The notes beneath the pieces were generated by a model. The model ran no database searches. It was not told where the DNA came from and saw only the letters and a list, made by a program, of their open reading frames with translations. Both the position numbers and the translations under genes were made by a program. This document shows, piece after piece, positions 10,688 to 19,315 of a stretch of 54,709 nucleotides of DNA (positions within the stretch are counted from its first letter, which is position 1; the number at the start of each line of letters is the position of its first letter). Source of the stretch: JAWLHK01 sp041690355 [NCBI: bacterium] (GTDB taxonomy: Bacteria > J088 > JAWLBW01); assembly GCA_041690355.1 (NCBI GenBank), contig JAWLHK010000028.1, positions 1-54,709 on the forward strand, read 5' to 3'.

Positions 10688-11158
10688 TCAGGGGTAGACG
10701 GCCGTCAGCGTGAAGCGGATCGCGAGCAGCGTCGCGGCGGCGTAGACTCCGGCAAAAAAATCGTCGGTCATGGTGTGGAATCCGCCTTTCTGGTCGTCGA
10801 ACCACCGCGCCGGCGGCGGCTTGGTCACGTCGAACAGCCGAAAAAGGACGAAGCCGGCCAGCAGCCATGGCCAGGTGATATCCGGGACGGCCAGCCAGAC
10901 GAAATACTGCGCGGCGACCTCGTCGATGACGATACGGGCGTGATCGTGCCCCCAATAGCGCCCTGCGATTTCACTCACGAACCATCCCACGAGAAAGAGC
11001 AGGGCGAACAGCCCGATGCGCTGCGGCCAGGCGGCCTCGGCCGTGGCGAGAAAAAAGACGAGCGCCGGCAGGGAGCCGAAGGTGCCCGGTGCGCGCGGCA
11101 CGAAGCCGACGCCGAAGCCGGCGGCAATCCAGAGAAAGACGGCGTGCAGGGCGCGCAT
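10688..11158 (-). CDS. PgpA-type phosphatase, probably phosphatidylinositol-phosphate phosphatase
   Basis: A 156-residue integral membrane protein of the PgpA family with about four helices. Family motifs seen: GTFGSLPALV near the N-terminus, IDEVAAQYF (the metal-binding DE pair) and GGFHTMTDDFFAG (the second Asp pair). PgpA dephosphorylates phosphatidylglycerophosphate in many bacteria. Here it is the last gene of an operon with inositol-1-phosphate synthase and a CDP-alcohol phosphatidyltransferase, which points instead to removal of the phosphate from phosphatidylinositol phosphate. The same trio occurs in the inositol-lipid cluster of Bacteroides. Family assignment is firm; the substrate is inferred from context. 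Confidence 0.82.
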   Translation of the reverse strand: MRALHAVFLWIAAGFGVGFVPRAPGTFGSLPALVFFLATAEAAWPQRIGLFALLFLVGWFVSEIAGRYWGHDHARIVIDEVAAQYFVWLAVPDITWPWLLAGFVLFRLFDVTKPPPARWFDDQKGGFHTMTDDFFAGVYAAATLLAIRFTLTAVYP

Positions 11159-11218
11159 GAGTCCGTTGGGTTTCCTGAAGCGTTACAGACCGCCGGCGAG
11201 CCGCGCCGGGCAAGGGAT

Positions 11219-12031
11219 TCAGTCGGCTGCGCGCTGGGCCGGTTCTCCATGGAGCGGGCCCGGCAGGCGGTGACGGGCTTCGAGCGCGCGCAGGACGGCG
11301 CGTATGCGCTGCACGGCTGTCCAGTTGCCGAAGACCGCCAGGATCCCGAGCGCGAAAAATGGAAGCCATGCGGCGTCCACTCCGCTCAGCCAGGCCCAGA
11401 TCGGCGCCAGAATGCCAGCCGACGCAAGAATGACCATCCGCTCGGCCCGCTGCAGAAGTCCGTCGCGGCACTCGATGCCGAGCGATTCGGCCCGGGCCCG
11501 GGCGTAGGAGACGTTGTACGTACCCGCCAGGGCCGCAAGCGCCAGTGCGAGCCCGGGGCCCGGGCTGAAGAACCAGGCAAGACCGGCGAGCAGCCCCCAG
11601 TCGCCGTAGCGATCAAGTGTGCTGTCGAGAAAGGCCCCAGCTGCGGTCTCTTGCCCCGTGCGGCGCGCCACGCGTCCGTCGAGCAGGTCGAAGCTGCCGC
11701 CCGCGAGAATCAGCCAACCGCCGAGGGCAAACCAGCCGAGGGCGAATGCGAGGCCGGCCGCCAGGGTGACGGCGGTCCCGATCAGCGTGAGCTGATTCGG
11801 CGTCAGGCCGCGCCGTAATACGAGGCGCTCTGCCGGGCCGTGCAGCCAGTACCAGTAGTCACGGAGAAAAAGCCCCAGGAGGCGGCGCCCCCCCTTGCGC
11901 ACGGCGTCAGGATCCGGTGAACCGCGCCGGCGACTCGCAAGGGAGGTTATCCCGTAAACGGCCAGGGCCAGAATGAGGACGGCCGCCGGCGCCAGCGCGA
12001 GGCTCGGCGACAACGCCGTCGAAGGGCTCAT
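11219..12031 (-). CDS. CDP-alcohol phosphatidyltransferase, likely phosphatidylinositol-phosphate synthase
   Basis: A 270-residue membrane enzyme that would join CDP-diacylglycerol and an alcohol. The full family motif DGxxARx8Gx3Dx3D is present: Asp118, Gly119, Ala122, Arg123, Gly132, Asp136 and Asp140, with an extra Asp115. About six hydrophobic helices surround it. An N-terminal anchor (residues 11-31) precedes the catalytic domain. Its ATG overlaps the stop of the inositol-1-phosphate synthase gene (ATGA), so the product of that enzyme, inositol 1-phosphate, is the likely acceptor. Phosphatidylglycerophosphate synthase is the alternative. Confidence 0.82.
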   Translation of the reverse strand: MSPSTALSPSLALAPAAVLILALAVYGITSLASRRRGSPDPDAVRKGGRRLLGLFLRDYWYWLHGPAERLVLRRGLTPNQLTLIGTAVTLAAGLAFALGWFALGGWLILAGGSFDLLDGRVARRTGQETAAGAFLDSTLDRYGDWGLLAGLAWFFSPGPGLALALAALAGTYNVSYARARAESLGIECRDGLLQRAERMVILASAGILAPIWAWLSGVDAAWLPFFALGILAVFGNWTAVQRIRAVLRALEARHRLPGPLHGEPAQRAAD

Positions 12032-13143
12032 CCGGCCGTTCCGGTGCGCCCGGGTATGACGAGGGGACTCGCCAGCTGCTCGATGAGTTCACGCGCCTCG
12101 GCTTCGGGCATCTGCCGGGGCGGATGCTTCATGAAGTAGGCCGACGGCCCCTCGAGCGGCCCGGCGAGACCCCGCTCGCGCGCCACGGCGATACAGCGGA
12201 TGGCGTCGATGACGACCCCGGCAGAATTGGGGGAATCTTCAACGGAGAGTCGCGCCTCGATGTGAATGGGCACGTTACCCCAGCCGCGCCCCTCGATACG
12301 CAGAAAACAAACTTTGTTGTCGCCCTGCCAGGGGACGTAGTCCGAAGGCCCGATATGCACGTTCTGTTCGGCGAGCGGCTGGCGCAGCGCGCTCTGCACG
12401 GCCTCGGTCTTGGAAATCTTCTTGGTCTTCAGGCGGCGACGCTCGAGCATGTTGAGGAAGTCGGTGTTCCCCCCCGTGTTGAGCTGGTAGGTACGGTCCA
12501 GAAGGACGCCGCGCTCGTCGAAGAGCCGCGCCAGAATGCGGTGGACGATCGTGGCTCCCACCTGGCTCTTGATATCGTCGCCGATGACCGGAATGCCCGC
12601 CTCGGCAAAGCGCTGGGCGAAGGCCGGCTCGCTCACGATGAAGACGGGGATGCAGTTGATGAGACTGACCCCGGTCTTCAGGGCGCACTCGGCGTAGTAG
12701 CGCGCGGCCTGCTCGCTCCCCACCGGCAGATAGCAGATGAGAAGGTCGGCTTTGGTCTCTTCGAGCACCCGCGGCACGTCGCAGGGCTCGGCGTCGGCGA
12801 CCACGAAACGCCGCTCTTCGGGATAGTCGACCATGTGGTCTGCGACACCGTCGAGCACCGGCCCCATCTGGACAACGATCCCGCTGTCGCGCACGGGGCG
12901 CTGAATCGTCTTCGTGCAGTTCGGATGAGCGAAAATGGCCTCGGCGAGCGGGCGGCCGACTTTGCGGGCGTCGATGTCGAAAGCGGCGACGAACTCGATG
13001 TCTTCGACCCGGTAACCGCCGAGTTCCTCGTGCATCAGGCCGATGGGGGCCTCTTTACGATGGGTCCGGTAGTACTCATGCCCCTGCACCAGCGAACTCG
13101 CGCAGTTTCCTACGCCTGCAAGTGCAACTCTGATCTTCCCCAT
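12028..13143 (-). CDS. ino1: Inositol-3-phosphate synthase (MIPS)
   Basis: A 371-residue NAD-dependent enzyme that isomerises glucose 6-phosphate to myo-inositol phosphate. It is of the short prokaryotic type. Motifs: [16 protein letters not shown] (NAD-binding loop, residues 6-21), [15 protein letters not shown] and [16 protein letters not shown] (active-site blocks with the catalytic lysines). Normal length. First gene of the ino1 / CDP-alcohol phosphatidyltransferase / pgpA-like operon. The ATG at 13143 begins the conserved N-terminus and is the only sensible start. Confidence 0.95.
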   Translation of the reverse strand: MGKIRVALAGVGNCASSLVQGHEYYRTHRKEAPIGLMHEELGGYRVEDIEFVAAFDIDARKVGRPLAEAIFAHPNCTKTIQRPVRDSGIVVQMGPVLDGVADHMVDYPEERRFVVADAEPCDVPRVLEETKADLLICYLPVGSEQAARYYAECALKTGVSLINCIPVFIVSEPAFAQRFAEAGIPVIGDDIKSQVGATIVHRILARLFDERGVLLDRTYQLNTGGNTDFLNMLERRRLKTKKISKTEAVQSALRQPLAEQNVHIGPSDYVPWQGDNKVCFLRIEGRGWGNVPIHIEARLSVEDSPNSAGVVIDAIRCIAVARERGLAGPLEGPSAYFMKHPPRQMPEAEARELIEQLASPLVIPGRTGTAG

Positions 13144-13173
13144 GGATGCGCCCTCGTGTTGCCAGTTAATCCA

Positions 13174-13203
13174 TATCTAGCATGCTTTACATGCCCGGGT
13201 CAA
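13174..13203 (-). promoter_or_regulatory. Promoter of the inositol-lipid operon with inverted repeat in the spacer
   Basis: Minus strand: TTGACC (13203-13198), an 18-nt spacer and TAGATA (13179-13174). The spacer contains the perfect inverted repeat GCATG-N5-CATGC (13194-13180), a candidate operator abutting the -10 box. The -10 is only a partial consensus match. Confidence 0.45.
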
Positions 13204-13409
13204 AGCATTTTCTCCGTCCGCGAACCGGGGGGTTGCCGTTCACGCAGCGAGCGTCCTGCCGCCGCCTGAAGCAGAGTTCGCCCCCGCTTGCTCAGATTAC
13301 AACAGTTTTTCACTCCGTGGGGAGGTGGGTAACGCAGGGCGGAGCGCTCGAGGCTTGTGAGAGTCTACGCGGCGATGGTACAAAAACGGGCCGCGCGTCG
13401 CCGTGTCCG

Positions 13410-14756
13410 ATGGGCGTGCGTCGCGTCCCAGTCACCGTTTTCCCCGGATCTCCACCCCCAGTGCCTGTTTTTTTCGCCCGTCAGCGCCGCCCCCTGCTCT
13501 TCTTGTTCATCCTGGTCCTGGCCAGTCTGCAGCAGACCGGCGAATCGCGCCAGGCCCTCGCCGGGTCCTTTTCGTGGCGGGCCCTGAACCTGGCCGAACC
13601 GCTGACGATCGAAGAAGAGCGCTCGCCGGCCGCGCAGGACATCGCGCGCCGCTTCAACCCCGCCATGGCTTTTCCGTCCCGCGACATCTGGCCGACCGAC
13701 GTGAGCTACAGCTGGCATGACGGTTCGCCCCTCATGGGGCGCATCGTGGCCGGAACCGGGCGGGTTCTGCGCGAGTTCGTGGCGCGCGCCCACAGTACCC
13801 TGCAGGATACGTCCTGGGCCGACCTGCCTCGCACCGACGCTTCCGGCAACCGCATCGAATACTATGTCGACGGGCCCGGCGACGACCGCGAAGAGGCCGG
13901 CCTGATGCGCTGGGTGCAGCGTTGGCGCGAGATTACCGGGACCGCGCCCGAAAGCGGGCCCGAAGCCGTGACCCAGACGGCCTATCCGCCGACCCAGTAC
14001 GCCCACCTGTACTGGGTCGATCGGAGCCGGGGTCTGCTGGGGGTGCAGTACTGGTTCTATTATCCCTTCGATCAGTGGATCAACAACCACGAAGGGGACT
14101 GGGAGCACATCAACGTGATCCTTCAGGGGCCCGACCGGCTCGCAGACGCGTCAGCCTTCACGCCCGTCGGTTACCAGTATTACTTTCACGAAACCATGTA
14201 TGAACCGCCCCGCGTCGTGCGCGTGGGAGGGCGGCGGCCCGACGGCGACCACGTCATGGTCTTTGCCGGGGGGCGCGGCGATTTCCTCTTCCGCAACGGC
14301 ATCTTCAGCGGCGGAAGCTATCCCCTGCCCGCCAACTATCCCGGCGCAGGGGGGATCTTCGGCATGCTGCGCGGACCCGACGACGACACGCGCGAGCCGG
14401 TACGCTACATCCACGCCGACGAGTTCCGCGTCGTCCTGCTGCCCGAGCCCGAGCGGCTCGATGCGGGCGAACGGCCCGAGCTTTCCTGGCTGCGCCTCCC
14501 CTTCTTCGCCGGGCAGCCCCGGGTCTACCATAACCTCTTCGTTCTCGACTGGCTCAAACGCAACAGCGCGCCGCCGCAGCCCGGCGAACGGCCCGACTGG
14601 AACGGCGGCACGCCGCAGGCGATCTGGACAGCCGCCGACGAGATCCGGGTCGCGCCCCTGCGCCTCCCCGAAGGCTGGCGCACGCTCGAACCGCGGCTCT
14701 TCAGACCTCCAGTCGTCGCAGCTTCTCGAAGATATCTTCGAGCAGCGTCGCGTTGA
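13410..14756 (+). CDS. Secreted Vps62/DUF946-like protein
   Basis: A protein of about 448 residues with an N-terminal signal peptide: positive RQRR followed by PLLFLFILVLASLQQ. The middle carries HLYWVDRSRGLLGVQYWFYY then HEGDWEHINVILQG, the signature of the Vps62-related family (aromatic YWFxYP strand, then HEGDWE). The family's biochemical role is unclear. The start is uncertain: ATG at 13410 lies 20 nt after a predicted start point (TTGTGA-N18-TACAAA, 13355-13384), and GTG at 13461 would give a more compact signal peptide; neither has a good ribosome binding site. The 3' end overlaps the convergent ribbon-helix-helix gene by 56 nt, so the last 18 or so residues may be poorly conserved. Confidence 0.75.
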   Translation: MGVRRVPVTVFPGSPPPVPVFFARQRRPLLFLFILVLASLQQTGESRQALAGSFSWRALNLAEPLTIEEERSPAAQDIARRFNPAMAFPSRDIWPTDVSYSWHDGSPLMGRIVAGTGRVLREFVARAHSTLQDTSWADLPRTDASGNRIEYYVDGPGDDREEAGLMRWVQRWREITGTAPESGPEAVTQTAYPPTQYAHLYWVDRSRGLLGVQYWFYYPFDQWINNHEGDWEHINVILQGPDRLADASAFTPVGYQYYFHETMYEPPRVVRVGGRRPDGDHVMVFAGGRGDFLFRNGIFSGGSYPLPANYPGAGGIFGMLRGPDDDTREPVRYIHADEFRVVLLPEPERLDAGERPELSWLRLPFFAGQPRVYHNLFVLDWLKRNSAPPQPGERPDWNGGTPQAIWTAADEIRVAPLRLPEGWRTLEPRLFRPPVVAASRRYLRAASR

Positions 14757-14913
14757 TGCCGCTCTGGCCGGGATTCTTGGCGAGCAGGTCGAGACGTTCG
14801 CGAACGGCCTGTTCCACGAAATGGCCGACTTTCAATCCGTGCGACTGACAGTACTGGCGCAGCGAGCGCAGCGTGCTTTCGTTCAGCCGGACACTAGTGA
14901 CGCGCGTTTTCAT
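14701..14913 (-). CDS. Small ribbon-helix-helix protein downstream of ftsZ
   Basis: A 70-residue protein starting MKTRVTSVRLNESTLRSLR, a CopG/Arc-type ribbon-helix-helix pattern (beta strand VTSVRL then two helices). The remainder (residues 40-70) is helical and could dimerise or bind a partner. The ATG at 14913 is preferred because AAGGA lies 7 nt upstream; an in-frame ATG at 14928 has none. It begins 24 nt after the ftsZ stop, so it is probably transcribed with the division genes. No toxin partner follows: the opposite-strand Vps62-like gene is next. Role unknown, DNA binding inferred. Confidence 0.7.
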   Translation of the reverse strand: MKTRVTSVRLNESTLRSLRQYCQSHGLKVGHFVEQAVRERLDLLAKNPGQSGINATLLEDIFEKLRRLEV

Positions 14914-14937
14914 GATGCGTTCCTTCACTTCAAGCCG

Positions 14938-16182
14938 TTAATCGCGCTGTTTCCGGAGAAAAGCCGGGATATCGTACTCGTCCCAGCCGTCGTCGCCGGT
15001 TTTCCCCAAAGCTTCATGGCGCACCGGTTCGGGCAGCTGCAGATCGCGCTCCTGGCGCTTGTGGGCGGGCAGGTCCCGATCGCCGCCGAGCACCGGTCGC
15101 GACGGAGACGCCGCGCCGGCGCTTCCCATGCTGCCGCCCGTCTGCGTCGAGCCGCCCCAGGATGCGCGGCCGGTGGTGCCGGTGGCGCGCAGCGGCTGTG
15201 GCGCACGGATATCGACGCGCATCGACTGCGGATCGTCGAAGCCGGTGGCGATGACAGTACAGCGGACGCGATCCTGCAGGCCTTCGTCGAAGACGATGCC
15301 GTACTTGAAGAGCACGTCCTCATGCGCCTCTTCCTGCACGGTTTCGATGATGGTCTGGAACTCGTCCATGCCCAGCGTGCTCGGGGCCGTGATGTTGAGC
15401 AGCACGCCGCGGGCCCCCTTGATATCGACGTTGTCGAGCAGGGGCGAGCTGATGGCCGCCTCAGCCGCTTCGCGGGCACGGTGCTCACCGGTGGCCTCGC
15501 CGACCCCCATGAGAGCCAGGCCCTGATCGGTCATGACGGCGCGCACGTCGGCGAAGTCGACGTTGATCTGGCCGGGGACCTGAATGATGTCGCTGATACC
15601 CCGGACGGCCTGGAAGAGTACATTGTCGGCGAGCTGGAAGCTCTCCTTGAACGTCATCTTGTTGCCGCCGAACTGCAGCAGGCGATCGTTGGGAATGACG
15701 ATGAGACTGTCGACCGAATTGCGCAAGTGGCGCAGGCCCTCGTCGGCAAAGCTGCGGCGCTGCTTGCCTTCGAGCGTGAACGGGCGGGTAACGACACCCA
15801 CGGTCAGCGCCTTGACCTCGCGGGCCAGCTGGGCAATGACCGGCGCGGCTCCGGTCCCCGTACCCCCGCCCATGCCGGCGGTGACGAAGACCATGTCGCT
15901 CCCCTCGAGCATTTCCATGATCCGGTCGCGCTCTTCGATGGCAGCCTGGCGGCCGACCTCGGGATTTGACCCGGCGCCAAGACCCTTGGTAAGCGTGGGT
16001 CCGAGTTGCAGCTTCACGGGCGCCCGTGAGGCGCGCAAGGCCTGGGCATCGGTGTTGGCCGCGATGAAGTCGACCCCCTGAAGCTCGTAGGCGATCATCG
16101 TATTCAGCGCGTTGCCGCCGGCGCCCCCGACGCCGACGACCTTGATATTCGCGCGGTCAAGACTCTGGTCCAGTTCGTACAT
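14938..16182 (-). CDS. ftsZ: Cell division protein FtsZ
   Basis: A 414-residue tubulin-like GTPase that forms the division ring. The tubulin signature GGGTGTG is at residues 105-111, preceded by AAGMGG-type context (TAGM); the catalytic T7-loop NVDFADVRAVM is intact. After the globular domain (to about residue 320) comes a low-complexity linker rich in Gly, Ser and Arg, ending in the conserved tail DEYDIPAFLRKQ that binds FtsA. The ATG at 16182 is supported by GGGGAG 7 nt upstream; longer frames lack a site. Confidence 0.98.
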   Translation of the reverse strand: MYELDQSLDRANIKVVGVGGAGGNALNTMIAYELQGVDFIAANTDAQALRASRAPVKLQLGPTLTKGLGAGSNPEVGRQAAIEERDRIMEMLEGSDMVFVTAGMGGGTGTGAAPVIAQLAREVKALTVGVVTRPFTLEGKQRRSFADEGLRHLRNSVDSLIVIPNDRLLQFGGNKMTFKESFQLADNVLFQAVRGISDIIQVPGQINVDFADVRAVMTDQGLALMGVGEATGEHRAREAAEAAISSPLLDNVDIKGARGVLLNITAPSTLGMDEFQTIIETVQEEAHEDVLFKYGIVFDEGLQDRVRCTVIATGFDDPQSMRVDIRAPQPLRATGTTGRASWGGSTQTGGSMGSAGAASPSRPVLGGDRDLPAHKRQERDLQLPEPVRHEALGKTGDDGWDEYDIPAFLRKQRD

Positions 16183-16287
16183 TGGCTTCTCCCCTCTCTC
16201 AAAGTTGTTCCCGGACGACGCACCGGGAAGGAAATGTTTGCTGCCCCCGCGGGCAATCCATGGCAGATCGAATTGCATGGAGCGACC

Positions 16288-17550
16288 TCACAATCCGAAG
16301 AATTCCGTAAACCATCCGCGCATACGCTTGATGAGCCGATCGTAGATCTGCTCGTCGCGGATCTTGAACTTGCCCTGCCCATTGCTCTTGCCCCCGCCGC
16401 GTCCGATCTCCTGGCGGGCTCCATACAGCACAAGCCCCACCGCGGTCGCATACATCGGGCTGCTGACGACATCGCGCAGGCCGCCGATGTACTGGGGAAG
16501 GCCGCGGCGTACCGGCAGGCCGAGAATCTGCTCGGCCAGCTCGGGAAAGCCGTCGAGAATGCTGGCGCCGCCGGTGATGACGACACCGCCTGCCAGCAGG
16601 TCGCCATAGCCGCTGTTGAGAATCTCGCGGCGCACCAGTTCGACGATCTCCTCGATGCGCGGCTCGATGAACTCGGCCAGCATGGCCCGCGGCAGCTTCT
16701 TGGGCTCGCGGCCGGCCACGTTGGGCACCTCGATCTCTTCGTCCTTCTTCACGAGGGCGCTCATGGCGCAACCGTATTTGTGCTTGATCTTGTCGGCCTC
16801 GTTCGTCGGCGTGCGCAACCCCACGGCGATGTCGTTGGTGACGTGATTGCCGCCGACCGAGATGACGCTCGTATACTTGATGCTGCCGTTGTGGAAGATG
16901 GCCAGGTCGGTCGTGCCGCCGCCGATGTCGATGAGCGCCACGCCGAGTTCCCGCTCGTCCGGCGTCAGCACGGCTTCGGAGCTGGCCAGGGGCTCGAGCA
17001 CGATATCGGCGACGTCGAGGCCGCCCCGGTTGGCGCACTTGACGATGTTCTGCGCGCTCGTAACCGCGCCGGTGACGATGTGCACCTTGGCTTCGAGGCG
17101 CACGCCGCTCATCCCCAGCGGCTCCTTGATGCCGTCCTGGTTGTCGATGATGAATTCCTGCGGAATGATGTGAATCACCTCGCGGTCCATCGGGATGGCC
17201 ACGGCGCACGCGGCGTCGATGACCCGCTTGACGTCGTTTTCATTCACCTCGCCGTTCTTGACGGCGATCACGCCGTGGCTGTTCAGGCCGCGGATGTGGC
17301 CGCCGGCGATGCCGGCATAGACTTCGCGAATTTCACGGCCGCTCATGATCTCGGCCTCTTCAACGGCCTTCTTGATGGACTGCACGGTCGACTCGATGTT
17401 GACGACGACCCCCTTGCGCAGCCCCTTTGACGAACTCGTTCCGATGCCGATGATGTCGATGCCGTCATCCGTGATCTCGCCGACGATGGCGCAGATCTTG
17501 GTGGTGCCGATGTCCAGCCCGACGACGATACTCGAATCTCTCTTTGCCAT
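16288..17550 (-). CDS. ftsA: Cell division protein FtsA
   Basis: A 420-residue actin-like ATPase that tethers FtsZ to the membrane. The phosphate-1 loop VVGLDIGTTKICAIVG is near the N-terminus; the phosphate-2 and adenosine segments VALIDIGGGTTDLAIF and GGVVITGGAS follow in order. The C-terminal end MRGWFTEFFGL is a short amphipathic helix suited to membrane binding, as in known FtsA. The ATG at 17550 is 60 nt after ftsQ and has GGAG about 9 nt upstream. Confidence 0.97.
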   Translation of the reverse strand: MAKRDSSIVVGLDIGTTKICAIVGEITDDGIDIIGIGTSSSKGLRKGVVVNIESTVQSIKKAVEEAEIMSGREIREVYAGIAGGHIRGLNSHGVIAVKNGEVNENDVKRVIDAACAVAIPMDREVIHIIPQEFIIDNQDGIKEPLGMSGVRLEAKVHIVTGAVTSAQNIVKCANRGGLDVADIVLEPLASSEAVLTPDERELGVALIDIGGGTTDLAIFHNGSIKYTSVISVGGNHVTNDIAVGLRTPTNEADKIKHKYGCAMSALVKKDEEIEVPNVAGREPKKLPRAMLAEFIEPRIEEIVELVRREILNSGYGDLLAGGVVITGGASILDGFPELAEQILGLPVRRGLPQYIGGLRDVVSSPMYATAVGLVLYGARQEIGRGGGKSNGQGKFKIRDEQIYDRLIKRMRGWFTEFFGL

Positions 17551-17609
17551 AACCTGTCTCCGTCCGGCGCAAGCCGACACTCGCGTGTCCGCCGCGCACC
17601 GGTCTATAC

Positions 17610-18395
17610 CTACGTTTTTCTCCTGGCGACGACCCTGTCGGGAAAAAGCAGATCCACGACGTTCAAACTGACCCCGAGCCTGCCCGCTTCGCGCAGCACA
17701 CGCTGCAGCCGCTCCCGGGCCATCGGCCAGGCTTCCGGCGCCAGGGGCAGGTGAATGCGCATGCCCTTGCCCACCGGATAGAGGACGACCTCGTTGTCCG
17801 AGACGAAATGCAGCTCGCCGATGCGCACCGGCGACGTTGCGCCGTCCCAGTACCCCGCGAAGCGCGCCAGGGCGCGCAGGCGCTCGGTGGCCTGCGTAGC
17901 GGGCTTCGGCGAGATGCCGGTCACGACGGGCAGGTCGACTTCGGCGCCGGCAGGCTCGACCCACACCCCGTCCCGGTCCACGACGTAAAGCGCATCGGCC
18001 AGATGCAGCAGCGCCGGCTCGCGCTCGGTCAGACGGATGTGAAGCCCGTGCGGATATTTCCGCTCGACCTCGACATCCTTCACCCAGGGGTGCTTCGCGA
18101 TGCGCGCCTCGACCACGTCTTCGTCAATCCAGCTGAGCGGCATGCCCGGACGCAGCTGGAGGTACTGATTCAGCTCGGACCCCACGCGCCGGGCGCCGTG
18201 CACGGCGATCTCGCGCAGCTCGATAGCCCCCGAGGCCAGCAGTTGCCGGTAGGCGAACCAGCACCCGCCCGCCACGGCCGCGATGACCAGCGTCAGGCAC
18301 GAGGCCCAGAAGGCCTGCTGCAGCCAGACGCGCAGGGCCGGTGACGGCGCGCGTCTTCTTGCCGCCGAGCGGTATCGTACGTTACGGGGCTTCAC
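17610..18395 (-). CDS. ftsQ: Cell division protein FtsQ (DivIB)
   Basis: A 261-residue bitopic membrane protein. A basic cytoplasmic N-terminus is followed by one transmembrane helix (ASCLTLVIAAVAGGCWFAY), then the POTRA domain beginning IELREIAVHGARRVGSELNQYL with the HPWVKDVEVERKYPHGLHIRLTERE region typical of FtsQ. It recruits FtsL/FtsB and FtsW/FtsI. The start is a GTG (18395) overlapping the ddl stop as GTGA, so the two are coupled. Confidence 0.93.
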   Translation of the reverse strand: MKPRNVRYRSAARRRAPSPALRVWLQQAFWASCLTLVIAAVAGGCWFAYRQLLASGAIELREIAVHGARRVGSELNQYLQLRPGMPLSWIDEDVVEARIAKHPWVKDVEVERKYPHGLHIRLTEREPALLHLADALYVVDRDGVWVEPAGAEVDLPVVTGISPKPATQATERLRALARFAGYWDGATSPVRIGELHFVSDNEVVLYPVGKGMRIHLPLAPEAWPMARERLQRVLREAGRLGVSLNVVDLLFPDRVVARRKT

Positions 18396-19315
18396 AGCTT
18401 CAGACGCGCTCCGGCCACGAGATTCTCGACGAGCTGCTCGAACGGGATGCCGGCCGAGGCCGCTATTTTCGGCATCAGACTGAGTTCCGTCATCCCCGGC
18501 AGCGTATTCACCTCGAGCAGATACGGCGTGCCGTCGGCCGCGAGGATGAAATCGACGCGCACGGCCCCTTCGCATCCCAGGGCCGCCGTCACCTTCTGTG
18601 AAATCCCCGCCATCCGTTCGTAGGCCCCGGCCGGAAGCTCAGGAGACGGTACGTACGTGGTCTTTCCGGCCGTATACTTCGCTTCGTAGTCGTAGAATTC
18701 GTTCGAGGGAATGACCTCGATGGATCCGAGCACGCGGTCGTCAAGCAAGGCGATCTGAATTTCGCGCCCCTTGATATAGGCCTCGACGAGCGCATCGCCG
18801 TCCCATTCGAAAGCCGCATCGAGCGCGGTGCGCAATTCGGGTTCGCTTTTCACGAGGCTCACGCCGACGCTCGAGCCCTCGGCGCGGGGCTTCACCACGA
18901 CCGGATAACCCAGCGTCCGCACCTGTTCGGCCGCGGCGTCAATCGCATCCCAGCGCACAAGCTTCCACGGGGCCACCGGAGCGTCCTCCCGCTCGAAGAC
19001 CCGCTTGGAGTGCACCTTGTCCATGGCGAGGGCGCTCGAAAGCACCCCAGAGCCGGTGTATGGAATGCGCTTGAGCTCGAGAAGCCCCTGAATGGTGCCG
19101 TCCTCACCATACTTACCGTGCAGCGCGATGAAGGCGACATCGGGGCGCGCCGCGTCGAGCCGTTCGGCGATGTCTTCGCCGACGTCGAGCTCAGTCACCC
19201 GGTATCCGAGTTTTCGCAGCGCCCCCGCCACGGCGGCGCCCGAACGGAGGCTCACCTCCCGTTCACTGCTCGGGCCGCCCAGAAGAACGGCGACGTGGTA
19301 CTCATTCGTCGGCAT
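18392..19315 (-). CDS. ddl: D-alanine--D-alanine ligase
   Basis: A 307-residue ATP-grasp enzyme making the D-Ala-D-Ala dipeptide for the MurF step. Signatures: LLGGPSSEREVSLRSG at residues 11-26, ALHGKYGEDGTIQGLL, the ATP-binding VVKPRAEGSSVGVSLV, and the C-terminal metal-binding EVNTLPGMTELSLMP. Standard length. Its start overlaps the murB end by 14 nt. Confidence 0.97.
   Translation of the reverse strand: MPTNEYHVAVLLGGPSSEREVSLRSGAAVAGALRKLGYRVTELDVGEDIAERLDAARPDVAFIALHGKYGEDGTIQGLLELKRIPYTGSGVLSSALAMDKVHSKRVFEREDAPVAPWKLVRWDAIDAAAEQVRTLGYPVVVKPRAEGSSVGVSLVKSEPELRTALDAAFEWDGDALVEAYIKGREIQIALLDDRVLGSIEVIPSNEFYDYEAKYTAGKTTYVPSPELPAGAYERMAGISQKVTAALGCEGAVRVDFILAADGTPYLLEVNTLPGMTELSLMPKIAASAGIPFEQLVENLVAGARLKL

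Noticed and set aside
10672-10690. Plus-strand hairpin CCGGA-TTTTC-TCCGG followed by T residues
   Set aside because: It would terminate plus-strand transcription, but no plus-strand gene precedes it; on the minus strand it has no T tail.
10418-11818. Long plus-strand frame opposite the pgpA-like and phosphatidyltransferase genes
   Set aside because: Gly/Arg/Glu-rich antisense shadow, typical in GC-rich DNA, with no motif.
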